Assembly: GCA_963850255.1 (NCBI GenBank)
Contig: CAWKLL010000011.1
Span: forward strand, 1-64,000
Length of the DNA: 64,000 nucleotides
Direction: 5' to 3'
From: J054 sp963850255
GTDB lineage: Bacteria; Pseudomonadota; Gammaproteobacteria; Steroidobacterales; GCA-2729495
In this document: positions 7,248 through 15,524 of the stretch, piece by piece
How positions within the stretch are numbered: position 1 is the stretch's first letter
How the letters are laid out: every line of letters begins with the position of its first letter
Translations under genes and position numbers: made by a program
The notes under the pieces: generated by a model
Database searches by the model: none
What the model was told of the DNA's origin: nothing
The model's input: the letters and a program-made list of their open reading frames with translations, nothing else

Positions 7248-9206
7248 ATGCAGCTACGGCTTGCGCAATTCGACTGGATGCCGGCAGCGGGCAAGCTGCC
7301 TGCGCTGGATCTGCTTCGCGGCACGCAAGAGGGCACGCTTGTGCTCTTGCCCTGTGCAACGACAAATTCCGAAGCGAAACCGGATGATGCTCCACTCTGG
7401 TTAGAACTTGCGTCACGTCTCGGTGAGACCGCGGCGTCACTGCGCATCTACCTGGCTGGTTCGGTGCTGTGCCGGCCCGATGCGGATTCGCCCGCCCGTC
7501 ACCGTGGCTTCCTGTTTGCGCCCGACGGCCAATGCGTGCTCCAGGTCGACAAGACCCTGCCGGATCTCATCTACGGCTATAGCAGTGCTGCGGCAGCGCC
7601 CGGAGCTGCCCGGAAATTCGTTGTTGCCGACACCGGGGCCGGTCGGGTCGGACTGCTTATCGGTGAGGACATCTTCGCACCGCAGCTGGTGCGCGCAACG
7701 GTACTGTCCGGCGCTGAAGTCATTCTGAACCCGTGCATTGAGCGCGCTGACGAAGAATTCGAAGCGCGGCTGCGCCTGAAAGAAGCCCGCGCTTACGAGA
7801 ACAGCTGTTTTGTGGCTTCGGTATCGCCGTTGCAGATGGGTTCGGCTGCAGTCGTCGAATTGCCGGCCGCCGGTGTTGTTGCCGACCCTGTGGGCACCAA
7901 TCTTGTCCCCCTGACGCGGGCGACCTTCGTCGATGCCCGGCTGGATATCGAAGGGCTACGCACGCGGCGCAATCGGGTGATGCCGCCAAGTTTCCCGGCG
8001 CTCAATCGAACCAGTCTGTATGCGCGCGAGGCGGCCACAAGGCTTGATGACTCTTCGACGCAGACTATTCACGGCCGCAGTGAATGGCACGACGAAGGTC
8101 AGCGACGCAGCCGTGAGCGCGCCAACCGGGATGCGCCGCCGCTGGCTGCCGGCAACTACGGCGTCGCGTTGGCGCAAACCATCATGCGCCACGTCAGCGA
8201 CCTGAACGAACGCGATGCCATCGTGAATGCCAACATCGACCATGCCCTGAGTTCCATCCAGGGCTTTGCCGGTATGCCGGATGTGCGCCTGGTAGTGTTT
8301 CCCGAGTTTGCCTTTCACGGCACGCCCTTCGGGCTGACTGCGGACCAGTGGACGCAGGTTGCGTTCCGTTTCCCCGGGCCGGAGATTGAACGCCTGGCGG
8401 AATTCGCGATCCGCAATTCGGTGTATGTGTCGGGCGAGGCGTTCGAGTACGACCCCGACTGGCCGCATCGTGTGTTTAACACAGCCTTCATCATCAACGA
8501 TGCAGGCGAGCTGATTCATCGCTATCGCAAGATCATGTGCGCCGACGTGGTCGGTCTGCTGCCGGTAACGACACCGGGTGGAATCCTGAGCGAATACGTG
8601 GATCGTTACGGCTTCGAGCACCTGTTCCCCGTTGCGCGCACGCCGCTGGGCAACCTGGCCACGGTGATTTGTTTCGATATCAATTTTTCCGAAACTGTCC
8701 GTGCCCTGGTCCACCGCGGCGCCGAGGTGATTATTCATCCCACCGATGAACCGCATGGTCCCTGGCGTGCCGGCTGGGAGAAAGGCCGGTTAACGCGCGC
8801 GCTGGAGAATCGCTGCTATATCCTGTCCGCTGCGGTGGGCGGTTCAATGACTCCCGGCGACACTTACCCATCTGGTTTCAATCGCGGCAACAGCAAGGTC
8901 GTGGACTACTGCGGTCGCATTCAGGCCATCGTCGATGGCCCGGGCCAGGTCCCCTTGAATACCCAGATCGACATCGAAGCATTGCGACGAGTGCGCGCCG
9001 ACGAGATGCGCAACTGGTTACTGTGGGACGATGCTGGCAGCTACGCTGACTTCTATGCCGGCCACGCTGGTTACCCGGAAGACCTGTGGATCGACCCGCC
9101 CATGGTTCAGGGGCGCGAGGGCTTCATCGCGACCCAGCAGGTGCTGCAGCGCTATCGCGAGTCAGGCATCTATGTGGCGCCGAAGGCTACCGGGGTCGGT
9201 AACTAG
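7248..9206 (+). CDS. Tandem nitrilase-fold (carbon-nitrogen hydrolase) protein
   Basis: The protein has 652 residues with two carbon-nitrogen hydrolase domains, about residues 1-270 and 300-600. The second has the full triad: Glu353 in VVFPEFAFHG, Lys428 in HRYRKIM, Cys475 in TVICFDINFSE. It therefore likely hydrolyses an amide or nitrile. The first retains the fold (MQLRLAQFDW, a DKTLP lysine, AEVILNP) but has PCATTN at the Glu site and LLIGEDIFAP at the Cys site. It looks like a catalytically dead domain. I chose ATG 7248 because MQLRLAQFDW is the normal domain start; an upstream TTG is open but unlikely. The ChaC-like gene follows directly. Confidence 0.85.
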   Translation: MQLRLAQFDWMPAAGKLPALDLLRGTQEGTLVLLPCATTNSEAKPDDAPLWLELASRLGETAASLRIYLAGSVLCRPDADSPARHRGFLFAPDGQCVLQVDKTLPDLIYGYSSAAAAPGAARKFVVADTGAGRVGLLIGEDIFAPQLVRATVLSGAEVILNPCIERADEEFEARLRLKEARAYENSCFVASVSPLQMGSAAVVELPAAGVVADPVGTNLVPLTRATFVDARLDIEGLRTRRNRVMPPSFPALNRTSLYAREAATRLDDSSTQTIHGRSEWHDEGQRRSRERANRDAPPLAAGNYGVALAQTIMRHVSDLNERDAIVNANIDHALSSIQGFAGMPDVRLVVFPEFAFHGTPFGLTADQWTQVAFRFPGPEIERLAEFAIRNSVYVSGEAFEYDPDWPHRVFNTAFIINDAGELIHRYRKIMCADVVGLLPVTTPGGILSEYVDRYGFEHLFPVARTPLGNLATVICFDINFSETVRALVHRGAEVIIHPTDEPHGPWRAGWEKGRLTRALENRCYILSAAVGGSMTPGDTYPSGFNRGNSKVVDYCGRIQAIVDGPGQVPLNTQIDIEALRRVRADEMRNWLLWDDAGSYADFYAGHAGYPEDLWIDPPMVQGREGFIATQQVLQRYRESGIYVAPKATGVGN

Positions 9207-9743
9207 TTGGTCGCCCTGCAGGATTCCGCGCAAGCCGTCTGGGTGTTCGGCTATGGCTCGCTGATCTGGCGGCCGGATTTTGCCTTTCTCGACGCGCGTC
9301 CGGCGTATATCGACGGCTGGTCGCGCCGCTTCTGGCAGGGCTCTCACGATCATCGCGGCGTTCCTGCAGACCCCGGTCGGGTGGTTACGCTGATCGAATC
9401 ACCCGGCGAGCGTTGCGCCGGGCGCGCCTATCTGATTGAGCCCGATGTGTTTGCGCATCTCGACCATCGCGAGAAAAATGGTTACCAGCGACAGGCTGTT
9501 GAAGTGTTCTTTGCTACCGACAGCAGGCCCGCCGTGGTCTACATTGGCGCGCCGAACAATTTTGCCTACCTTGGTGATGCGCCGCTGCCCGATATTGCCG
9601 CACAGATATACCGTTGTATCGGTCCCAGCGGGCCGAATGCTGAATATCTTTTTCGGCTGGCGATAGCGCTGCGCGATCTTGGTGCGGCTGACCCGCATGT
9701 GTTTGAGCTGGAGCGGCAGGTGCAGGATTTGAGCGGCAACTAA
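9207..9743 (+). CDS. ChaC-like gamma-glutamylcyclotransferase
   Basis: This 178-residue protein has the cyclotransferase fold. The substrate loop is VFGYGSLIWRPDF, and the ChaC-type signature is AHLDHREKNGYQRQAVEVFF. Family members release 5-oxoproline from glutathione or gamma-glutamyl peptides in the cytoplasm. The frame opens with a TTG that abuts the stop of the nitrilase-fold gene, so the two are probably co-transcribed and translationally coupled. The pairing of an amidase-type enzyme with a cyclotransferase suggests turnover of gamma-glutamyl or glutathione-derived compounds (inference). Confidence 0.85.
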   Translation: MVALQDSAQAVWVFGYGSLIWRPDFAFLDARPAYIDGWSRRFWQGSHDHRGVPADPGRVVTLIESPGERCAGRAYLIEPDVFAHLDHREKNGYQRQAVEVFFATDSRPAVVYIGAPNNFAYLGDAPLPDIAAQIYRCIGPSGPNAEYLFRLAIALRDLGAADPHVFELERQVQDLSGN

Positions 9744-9788
9744 ACTGTTGCCGGCCTACGGCAGGTTTCGCAAAGGCCTTCGAAAGCG

Positions 9789-10964
9789 CTACTTTTCACC
9801 GGGCTTTAACTCGGTAATCCCCCAGGACTCCAGCTTGGCCTCGAAGGTCCAGCGCGGATGAATGCGTTCCAGGTCGGCCAGGTCTTCGTTGCTGGCAAAG
9901 TCATAGCCGTTGCCCTGGTCGTTGTACCACTGCGAATAGCGCAGCGGATAGACGACCTCCTCGGTAAACAGCGAGATCATCTTCATTACCCACTGCGGGA
10001 ATATTTTGTACTCGAACGTGGTGCCATGCTTGTTGGTGCGTGCGGCAGTTTCGACCGCCTGGTTGCCGGTCATCGCGCAGGAGGCAATGGGGAAACTCTC
10101 GTTGGCGAACACTTCCGGGTATTCGAACACCGTGCCGCACCACTTGCCGATATCGCGCACATCGACCCAGTTCACCATGAAGTCCGGGTCGTTAATGCCC
10201 GGCATGTTGTTTTCCTTGATCATGTTCTTGGACATGGCCGAGTTGCCGCGTTGTTGAACCACGTTGGTGGTGTAGTCGACGCGGTGCAGGCCGTAGTAGT
10301 AGGCCGGGCGATGAATACAGCAGACATTGATGCCCTGGCCGCGTAAAAAATCTGAAAAGCGCAGGCGCTGATCGATCCACCAGGGAATCTCCGGGTAGGT
10401 GTCCGCGATGCCGGTTACTTTGTCCGTCGGGAAGACCAGTGTAATCACCTGTTTAACGCTGGGATTTGCCTTTAGTGCCGAGGCTGCAGCCGTAACCTGG
10501 CGCATGAACGCTACGCGGCCGCCGTCGGGATCGTTGCCGTGATTGGTGATCTTGCCGGCTTTGGCTTCGTTGGCCGTGCAATACAACACCACGCCGTCGC
10601 AATCCTTAAAGGCTGTGGTGAGTTTTTCCGCCGAGTTCATGTCCACACCCGGGTGAATCGTCAGCAGGCCGGGATGCGCGGCCTCGGTTTTGGCCAGCAA
10701 GGCTTCCAGGCGCTCGGCAGCCTGCGTGCCGGGTGTGCGGTAAAGGGCGCGCACACGATACTGCAGCGTTTTGGTCAGTTCCTCGACAATCGCGTAACAC
10801 TCCCAGCCGGTGGAGCAGGTGACCGCGATTAGTGGCAGCTCTGCGGTGGGCCTGGACGGCTGTGCCCCGCGCTCTGCCCTGATCCGCAATACTTCGTCTA
10901 CCAGCCGTTTGTTCTTCGCCTTGATGGCCGCCTGGGCCGTACTGACCGCTGTGTCTCTATCCAT
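9789..10964 (-). CDS. NmrA-like NAD(P)-binding protein
   Basis: This 391-residue protein has an atypical SDR/NmrA Rossmann fold. It reads ELPLIAVTCSTGWECYAIVEEL where relatives have GATGxxG, so the dinucleotide loop is altered. Later segments fit the family: GVVLYCTANEA, VKQVITLVFPTDKV, NVCCIHRPAYYYGL and VNWVDVRDIGKWCGTVF. About 45 residues of charged helix precede the fold. ATG 10964 is supported by GTAAACTG 45 bases upstream. Function may be redox sensing or reduction of an unknown substrate. It converges with the ChaC-like gene. Confidence 0.7.
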   Translation of the reverse strand: MDRDTAVSTAQAAIKAKNKRLVDEVLRIRAERGAQPSRPTAELPLIAVTCSTGWECYAIVEELTKTLQYRVRALYRTPGTQAAERLEALLAKTEAAHPGLLTIHPGVDMNSAEKLTTAFKDCDGVVLYCTANEAKAGKITNHGNDPDGGRVAFMRQVTAAASALKANPSVKQVITLVFPTDKVTGIADTYPEIPWWIDQRLRFSDFLRGQGINVCCIHRPAYYYGLHRVDYTTNVVQQRGNSAMSKNMIKENNMPGINDPDFMVNWVDVRDIGKWCGTVFEYPEVFANESFPIASCAMTGNQAVETAARTNKHGTTFEYKIFPQWVMKMISLFTEEVVYPLRYSQWYNDQGNGYDFASNEDLADLERIHPRWTFEAKLESWGITELKPGEK

Positions 10965-11008
10965 TGTTATTACTCGTTTGTCTGGCTAGGCCTACTGGCG
11001 GTTTCGGC

Positions 11009-11016
11009 CAGTTTAC
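11009..11016 (-). promoter_or_regulatory. GTAAACTG element (minus strand)
   Basis: Exact GTAAACTG on the minus strand, 45 bases upstream of the NmrA-like start at 10964. Confidence 0.35.
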
Positions 11017-11039
11017 CGATTAGCGTCACGTCAATACTA

Positions 11040-11135
11040 ATGAGTTCACCGCGCTCAATACAGAATCGGAGTTTTCGCGGGCGATTCCTGGCCCCGGCAA
11101 CAGCCGGGGTGCCGCTACACCGGCCGCGGGGCTTC
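11040..11135 (+). promoter_or_regulatory. Possible SAM-sensing riboswitch upstream of metY-metX
   Basis: The metY leader contains a tight hairpin, CCCCGGC (11092-11098), loop AACA, GCCGGGG (11103-11109), followed by TGCCGC. CCGGCAAC with a later GGGTGCC resembles the core of the SAM-I/SAM-IV riboswitch clan, and O-acetylhomoserine genes are a known target of that clan. The outer helices are not clear to me and the boundaries are approximate. Confidence 0.35.
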
Positions 11136-11206
11136 GCGTAACATGTTCATTGCTTAATAAACGACGGCCTCCGCCCGGACGCCGACATAAGAACGGAGAA
11201 TCCAGC

Positions 11207-12490
11207 GTGAAACTCGAGACCCTTTGCCTGCATGCGGGTACCAGCCCCGACCCCACCACCAACGCGCGCGCCATGCCGCTGCACCGCACGACAGCCTACG
11301 TATTCAACAGCGCAGAGCATGCGGCGAATCTGTTCGGTTTGCGCGAACTGGGCAATATCTATACGCGCCTGATGAACCCGACGCACGACGCCCTCGAGCA
11401 ACGCGTCGCGGCGCTGGAGGGGGGTGCCGCCGGGCTCGCGCACGCTTCGGGAACGGCCGCGATCTTTAATGCCATCAACAATATCGCCGGGGCCGGCGAC
11501 GAGATCGTCAGTGCCGGCAATCTCTACGGCGGTACCTTCACGATGTTTAACGATATCTTTCCGCAGTTCGGGATGAAGACGAACTTTGTAGACGCGACGG
11601 ATCCCGATGCCTTCGCCGCCGCGATCACCGACAAAACCAGAGCGCTGTTCTGCGAAACGCTGTCGAACCCGGCCTGCGACGTCACCGACATCGAGGCGCT
11701 GGCCGAAGTCGCGCACGCGCACGGGCTGCCGCTGATTGTCGATGCCACCTTCACCACGCCGGTATTGCAGCGCTCCATCGAGTTCGGCGCCGACATCGTC
11801 GTCAACTCGCTAACCAAATGGATGGGCGGGCACGGCACCGCCGTGGGCGGCATGGTCGTTGAAGCCGGCGGTTTTGACTGGAAGGGCGACCGCTTCCCGC
11901 TGATGAATGAACCGGACTCGAGCTACCATGGTTTGCGCTGGGGACACGACCTGCCCGAGGAACTCGCACCCATTGCCTACCTGCTGCGCATGCGCACCGT
12001 ACCCATGCGCAACCTGGGCGCCTGCATCAGCCCCGACAATGCCTGGATCTTTGCCCAGGGCCTGGAGACGCTGCCGCTGCGCATGGAGCGACATTGCGCC
12101 AACGCGCAACAGGTGGCGCAGTACCTTCAGGACCACGCGCAGGTGGAATCGGTTCGTTACCCCGGACTGCCGGGCGACCCGGCCTTCGACAAGAATAAAA
12201 AATACCTGAACGGCATGGGCGGACCCATGGTGGTGTTTGAAGTCAAAGGCGGGGAAGCGGCCGGTAAGGCGCTCATCGAAGGCCTGCAGCTGTTCTCGCA
12301 CGTCGCCAATGTGGGTGATGCGAAGAGCCTGGCAATTCACCCCGCCAGCACCACGCACTCGCAACTGAACCCGGAACAGCAGGCCGCGGCGGGCATCACG
12401 CCGGGGATGGTGCGACTTGCCGTGGGCATCGAGCATATCGATGACATTATCGAAGACCTCGACCGCGGGCTTGCCGCTGCACGTCGGTAA
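11207..12490 (+). CDS. metY: O-acetylhomoserine sulfhydrylase (MetY)
   Basis: This PLP enzyme of the Cys/Met metabolism family makes homocysteine from O-acetylhomoserine and sulfide. It has 427 residues and starts with VKLETLCLHAG. The body shows PLHRTTAYVFNS, IYTRLMNPTHDALEQRVAALEGG, YGGTFTMF and the PLP lysine in VVNSLTKWMGGHGT. It ends with AVGIEHIDDIIEDLDRGL. I chose GTG 11207, which has GGAGA upstream; a longer TTG frame from 11150 would run through the leader. metX follows after 24 bases, forming a two-gene transsulfhydration operon probably controlled by the leader structure. Confidence 0.93.
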   Translation: MKLETLCLHAGTSPDPTTNARAMPLHRTTAYVFNSAEHAANLFGLRELGNIYTRLMNPTHDALEQRVAALEGGAAGLAHASGTAAIFNAINNIAGAGDEIVSAGNLYGGTFTMFNDIFPQFGMKTNFVDATDPDAFAAAITDKTRALFCETLSNPACDVTDIEALAEVAHAHGLPLIVDATFTTPVLQRSIEFGADIVVNSLTKWMGGHGTAVGGMVVEAGGFDWKGDRFPLMNEPDSSYHGLRWGHDLPEELAPIAYLLRMRTVPMRNLGACISPDNAWIFAQGLETLPLRMERHCANAQQVAQYLQDHAQVESVRYPGLPGDPAFDKNKKYLNGMGGPMVVFEVKGGEAAGKALIEGLQLFSHVANVGDAKSLAIHPASTTHSQLNPEQQAAAGITPGMVRLAVGIEHIDDIIEDLDRGLAAARR

Positions 12491-12514
12491 GTTACGCCAC
12501 GCAGCATTAATCTC

Positions 12515-13559
12515 GTGACCACGCAGCTGGTAAACATCGAGCGCTTCGAGCTGGAGAGCGGCCGGGTTCTGCACCAGGTCCCGGTCGCGTACCGTAGCTG
12601 GGGCGAGCTGAATGCGCGCGGCGACAATGTCATCGTCGTGTGCCATGCGCTCACCGGCAATACCGACGCTGACGAGTGGTGGAACGGCATGATTGGTCCC
12701 GGCCAGGCCATCGACACGCACCAGTACTTCGTTGTCTGCGCCAACATTATCGGTTCGCCCTACGGCACGCTCTCGCCGTTGACGATAAACACGCAGACCG
12801 GCAAGGCCTGGGGCGCGGAGTTTCCGGTCACCACGGTGCGTGATTGCGTGGCACTGCACCGGCTGCTGCTTGAGCAGCTCGGCGTAACGTGCGTGGCCTT
12901 TGCCATCGGTGGTTCGCTCGGCGGCATGCAGACCCTGGAGTGGGCTTTTCACGGCGATTTCGTGCGCGGGCTGGTGCCGATGGCGGTCGGCGGACGGCAC
13001 TCGGCCTGGTGTATCAGCTGGAGCGAGGCGCAGCGGCATGCGATCAAGAGCGACCCGCGCTGGCGGGGCGGTCACTACGACCCCGACGAGCAGCCCGACG
13101 CAGGCCTGGGTGTGGCGCGCATGATGGCAATGATTTCCTACCGGTCCTTCGATGAGTTCGGCGAACGCTTCGGCCGCGAGCGCAGCGACGAGGGCTTCCA
13201 CGCCGAGACTTACCTGCGCCACCAGGGCCGAAAGTTTGTCGACCGCTTCGATGCCAATTGCTACCTGCAACTGACCGAAATCATGGATACCCACGACGTC
13301 AGCCGAGACCGGGGCCATTATCTTGACGTGCTGGCCAGTATCGACCTGCCGACGCTGGTGGTCGGTGTGAACACCGACATCCTTTACCCGCTGCAGGAGC
13401 AACGCGAACTGGAGGCGAATCTGCCCAATGCCGAGCTGTTCGTGGTGGACGCGAACCAGGGCCACGACGCCTTCCTGATCGCAGCAAGACCAACTCAACG
13501 AGCAGGTCGGTCGCTGGCGCGAACGCGTGATTGATCCGCTGTTGTCAGGCGATCGCTAA
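12515..13559 (+). CDS. metX: Homoserine O-acetyltransferase (MetX), C-terminal frameshift
   Basis: This is an alpha/beta-hydrolase acyltransferase that activates homoserine for MetY. It shows VCHALTGNTDADEWW, ANIIGSPYGTLSP, the nucleophile elbow AIGGSLGGMQTLEW, the acid region VVGVNTDILYPL, and the catalytic histidine in NQGHDAFLI. After that histidine the frame reads ARPTQRAGRS and stops at 13534. The next frame reads DQLNEQVGRWRERVIDPLL and stops at 13559, which is how MetX proteins normally end. One base near 13485 is therefore probably wrong or mutated. The active site is unaffected. The start is GTG 12515. Confidence 0.9.
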
Positions 13560-13635
13560 TCCCGGCATCGTTACTCGTTCGCCTGCGGATAGTTTGTACG
13601 CCAGGGCGTAAAAACCTGCGCCGCTGGTGACGCGC

Positions 13636-14199
13636 TCAAAGCCCGAGCTTCGCCGCGTCGCTCAGCACGACATCAAGATCCGGGCGGGTTCGATAAGTCG
13701 GCTCCATGTACAAAGCGCGAATGGTCGCCTGCTTGTCGAGAATGTAGAGGATCGGCCGCGGCACGCCGAAGGCGGCGCTACCGACGGGATACTGCTCGTC
13801 GCGAATCCCAAGGCCCAGGTTAATGTCACCGGCCGGATCGGCCAGCATGGTGTAAGCGATGTCTTGCTCGCCGGCGAAGCTGGCAATTTCTGCTACGTCA
13901 TCGACGCTGATGCTGACCACGGCCAGACCCAGTTGTTGAAACTCCGCCAGGCGCTGATTCAGATCCACCAGCTGTCGCTGGCAGAACGGGCACCAGTCGG
14001 CTGAGCGTACGAAGGCGACGACCAGGCCTTTCTCGCCGGCCAATTCGCCCAGGGAGCGGTCTTGTCCGGCTTGATCCTGGGCTGTGAGCGACGGGAAGGC
14101 ATCACCCGATCGCGGGCCGGGAATGCTTTCATCCGCGCTCGCGGACAGTGCAAAACCGAGTGACAGTGCCGATAACAGGGCAAGCAGGGGACGGTTCAT
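13636..14199 (-). CDS. Secreted peroxiredoxin/AhpC-TSA-like protein
   Basis: This 187-residue thioredoxin-fold protein starts MNRPLLALLSALSLGFALSA, a signal peptide. The mature part has SADWCPFCQRQLVDLNQRL, so a CPFC pair sits where AhpC/TSA proteins have the peroxidatic cysteine. VSISVDDVAEIASF follows. It probably reduces peroxides or thiols in the periplasm. I chose ATG 14199 (a longer frame reaches 14301) because it begins the signal peptide and has GTAAACTG 30 bases upstream. It is convergent with metX. Confidence 0.8.
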   Translation of the reverse strand: MNRPLLALLSALSLGFALSASADESIPGPRSGDAFPSLTAQDQAGQDRSLGELAGEKGLVVAFVRSADWCPFCQRQLVDLNQRLAEFQQLGLAVVSISVDDVAEIASFAGEQDIAYTMLADPAGDINLGLGIRDEQYPVGSAAFGVPRPILYILDKQATIRALYMEPTYRTRPDLDVVLSDAAKLGL

Positions 14200-14229
14200 C
14201 GTAATTCCTTGGTTCGGGAAACGTGCGGA

Positions 14230-14237
14230 CAGTTTAC
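14230..14237 (-). promoter_or_regulatory. GTAAACTG element (minus strand)
   Basis: Exact GTAAACTG on the minus strand, about 30 bases upstream of the peroxiredoxin-like start at 14199. Confidence 0.4.
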
Positions 14238-14364
14238 TCGTCTGCCAGTCTCGGTATTGGCGAGAAAAAGCCGACGGAATCGCGGTAATCTTGCATCGCA
14301 CACTAGTTCAGTAACAAGCGGCAGCTGCGGCGATACTCGACAGCGACAAGTGGAGACTTAAACC

Positions 14365-15267
14365 ATGCGGAGATTCCTGGCGATAGCTGTTGCCTGTGCT
14401 TTGCTGGCTGCCTGCGGCGCAGCTGATCAATCAGAGCCGGTCGGCCTGGAAGCAACTGGCACCGGGACGACAGGCGCCGATGCCGGGATGTCGCTCAGCA
14501 CGTCGGCAGCGGACGGCGTAAGCATTCACTATGACGATCAGGGCGCGGGCGAGCTTAGCCTGCTGTTCGTGCATGGCTGGAGCTGCGACCGGGGCTATTG
14601 GTCAGCCCAGCGCGATGACTTTGCGCGCAAGTATCGGGTGGTCACGGTGGATCTCGCCGGTCATGGCGAGTCGTCGGACAATCGTGCAGATTTCAGCATC
14701 CCCGCCTTCGGTGGCGACGTGGCTGCCGTGGCCGAGGCTTTAGACCTGCGCAACATTGTCCTGGTGGGTCACTCCATGGGCGGTTCCGTAGTCCTGGAAG
14801 CGGCCAGGCAGCTCGGCTCGCGGGTAGCTGCCGTGGTAGCGGTGGACACGCTGCGCGATATCAGCCGGCGGCCTGTGTCCGGTCAATTCACAAATGAGCC
14901 GGCGATGGCGGACCAGGAATTCGTCACCGAGGTTAAGGGTTTCCTGGCCGGTATGTTCGTCGAGCAAAGTGACCCCGTGCTGCGCGAGACCATTTCCGCA
15001 GACATGCTGGCGCAGCCGATCCCGGTGGCGAAGAGCGCGAGTCTCGGGCTGCGCAAATACGATGCTTACGACGGGGTCCGCGCATTGCGAGTGCCGCTGG
15101 TGTTGATTAACTCCGACTACCGGCCGACTAATCTGGCGCCCATCGAGGAACTTACTGATGCCGTTCAGTACATCGAGATGACAGGCGTGGGGCACTTCGT
15201 AATGATGGAGGATCCCGTTAGCTTTAATCGTCATCTGGACGGGGTAATCGCGGCGCTGTCTTTGTAA
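14365..15267 (+). CDS. Lipoprotein alpha/beta hydrolase
   Basis: This 300-residue protein begins with a lipoprotein signal, MRRFLAIAVACALLAACGAAD, with the lipobox cysteine near residue 17. The hydrolase fold is complete: oxyanion region LLFVHGWSCDRGYW, nucleophile elbow LVGHSMGGSVVLEAA, acid region LVLINSDYRP, and catalytic histidine in MTGVGHFVMMEDP. It should be an envelope-anchored esterase or lactonase. The substrate is unknown. A family A repeat begins within three bases of its stop codon. Confidence 0.85.
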   Translation: MRRFLAIAVACALLAACGAADQSEPVGLEATGTGTTGADAGMSLSTSAADGVSIHYDDQGAGELSLLFVHGWSCDRGYWSAQRDDFARKYRVVTVDLAGHGESSDNRADFSIPAFGGDVAAVAEALDLRNIVLVGHSMGGSVVLEAARQLGSRVAAVVAVDTLRDISRRPVSGQFTNEPAMADQEFVTEVKGFLAGMFVEQSDPVLRETISADMLAQPIPVAKSASLGLRKYDAYDGVRALRVPLVLINSDYRPTNLAPIEELTDAVQYIEMTGVGHFVMMEDPVSFNRHLDGVIAALSL

Positions 15268-15269
15268 AA

Positions 15270-15424
15270 GGGGTCGAACCGACTTCTGTTTAGTTTCGGT
15301 TTGCTAGCTTGTTTGTCTCGGCCTGCCTCTCTTGCCGATTGGCAGGGCTAAGCATCGTTGCGATCTGTATCTTGAAGCGATCATTCCCAATGACGGCCCA
15401 CGTAAAAGCGGTCTGCCCCCATTG
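15270..15424 (-). repeat. Family A element A1 (transposase 3'-end relic)
   Basis: The element runs from GGGGTCGAACCGA to a GGTCTGCCCCCATT end. The minus strand reads GNDRFKIQIATMLSPANRQ, the common family A peptide. The core TTGGCAGGGC...AGCATCGTTGCGATCTG is shared with A2-A6. It lies between the hydrolase stop and the DUF5666 terminator. Confidence 0.65.
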
Positions 15425-15470
15425 GTTTGGCTGGTGTGGTCTGTCTTTCCTGCCGCTACGCTCAGATGCC

Positions 15471-15517
15471 AAAAACGAAGACCGGGACAGCGCCTTCCGT
15501 GGCGAGGTCCCGGTCTT
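15471..15517 (-). terminator. Intrinsic terminator for the DUF5666 gene
   Basis: Read on the minus strand, AAGACCGGGAC pairs perfectly with GTCCCGGTCTT over an 18-base loop and is followed by CGTTTTT. It starts eight bases after the DUF5666 stop codon. Confidence 0.85.
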
Positions 15518-15524
15518 CAAACGC

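Noticed and set aside
7956..8756. 266-residue minus-strand frame opposite the nitrilase-fold gene
   Set aside because: Antisense shadow in GC-rich coding sequence; no motifs.
11810..13498. 562-residue minus-strand open frame opposite metY and metX
   Set aside because: It is an antisense shadow of two well-supported genes, with Arg/His/Gln-rich composition and no domain wording.
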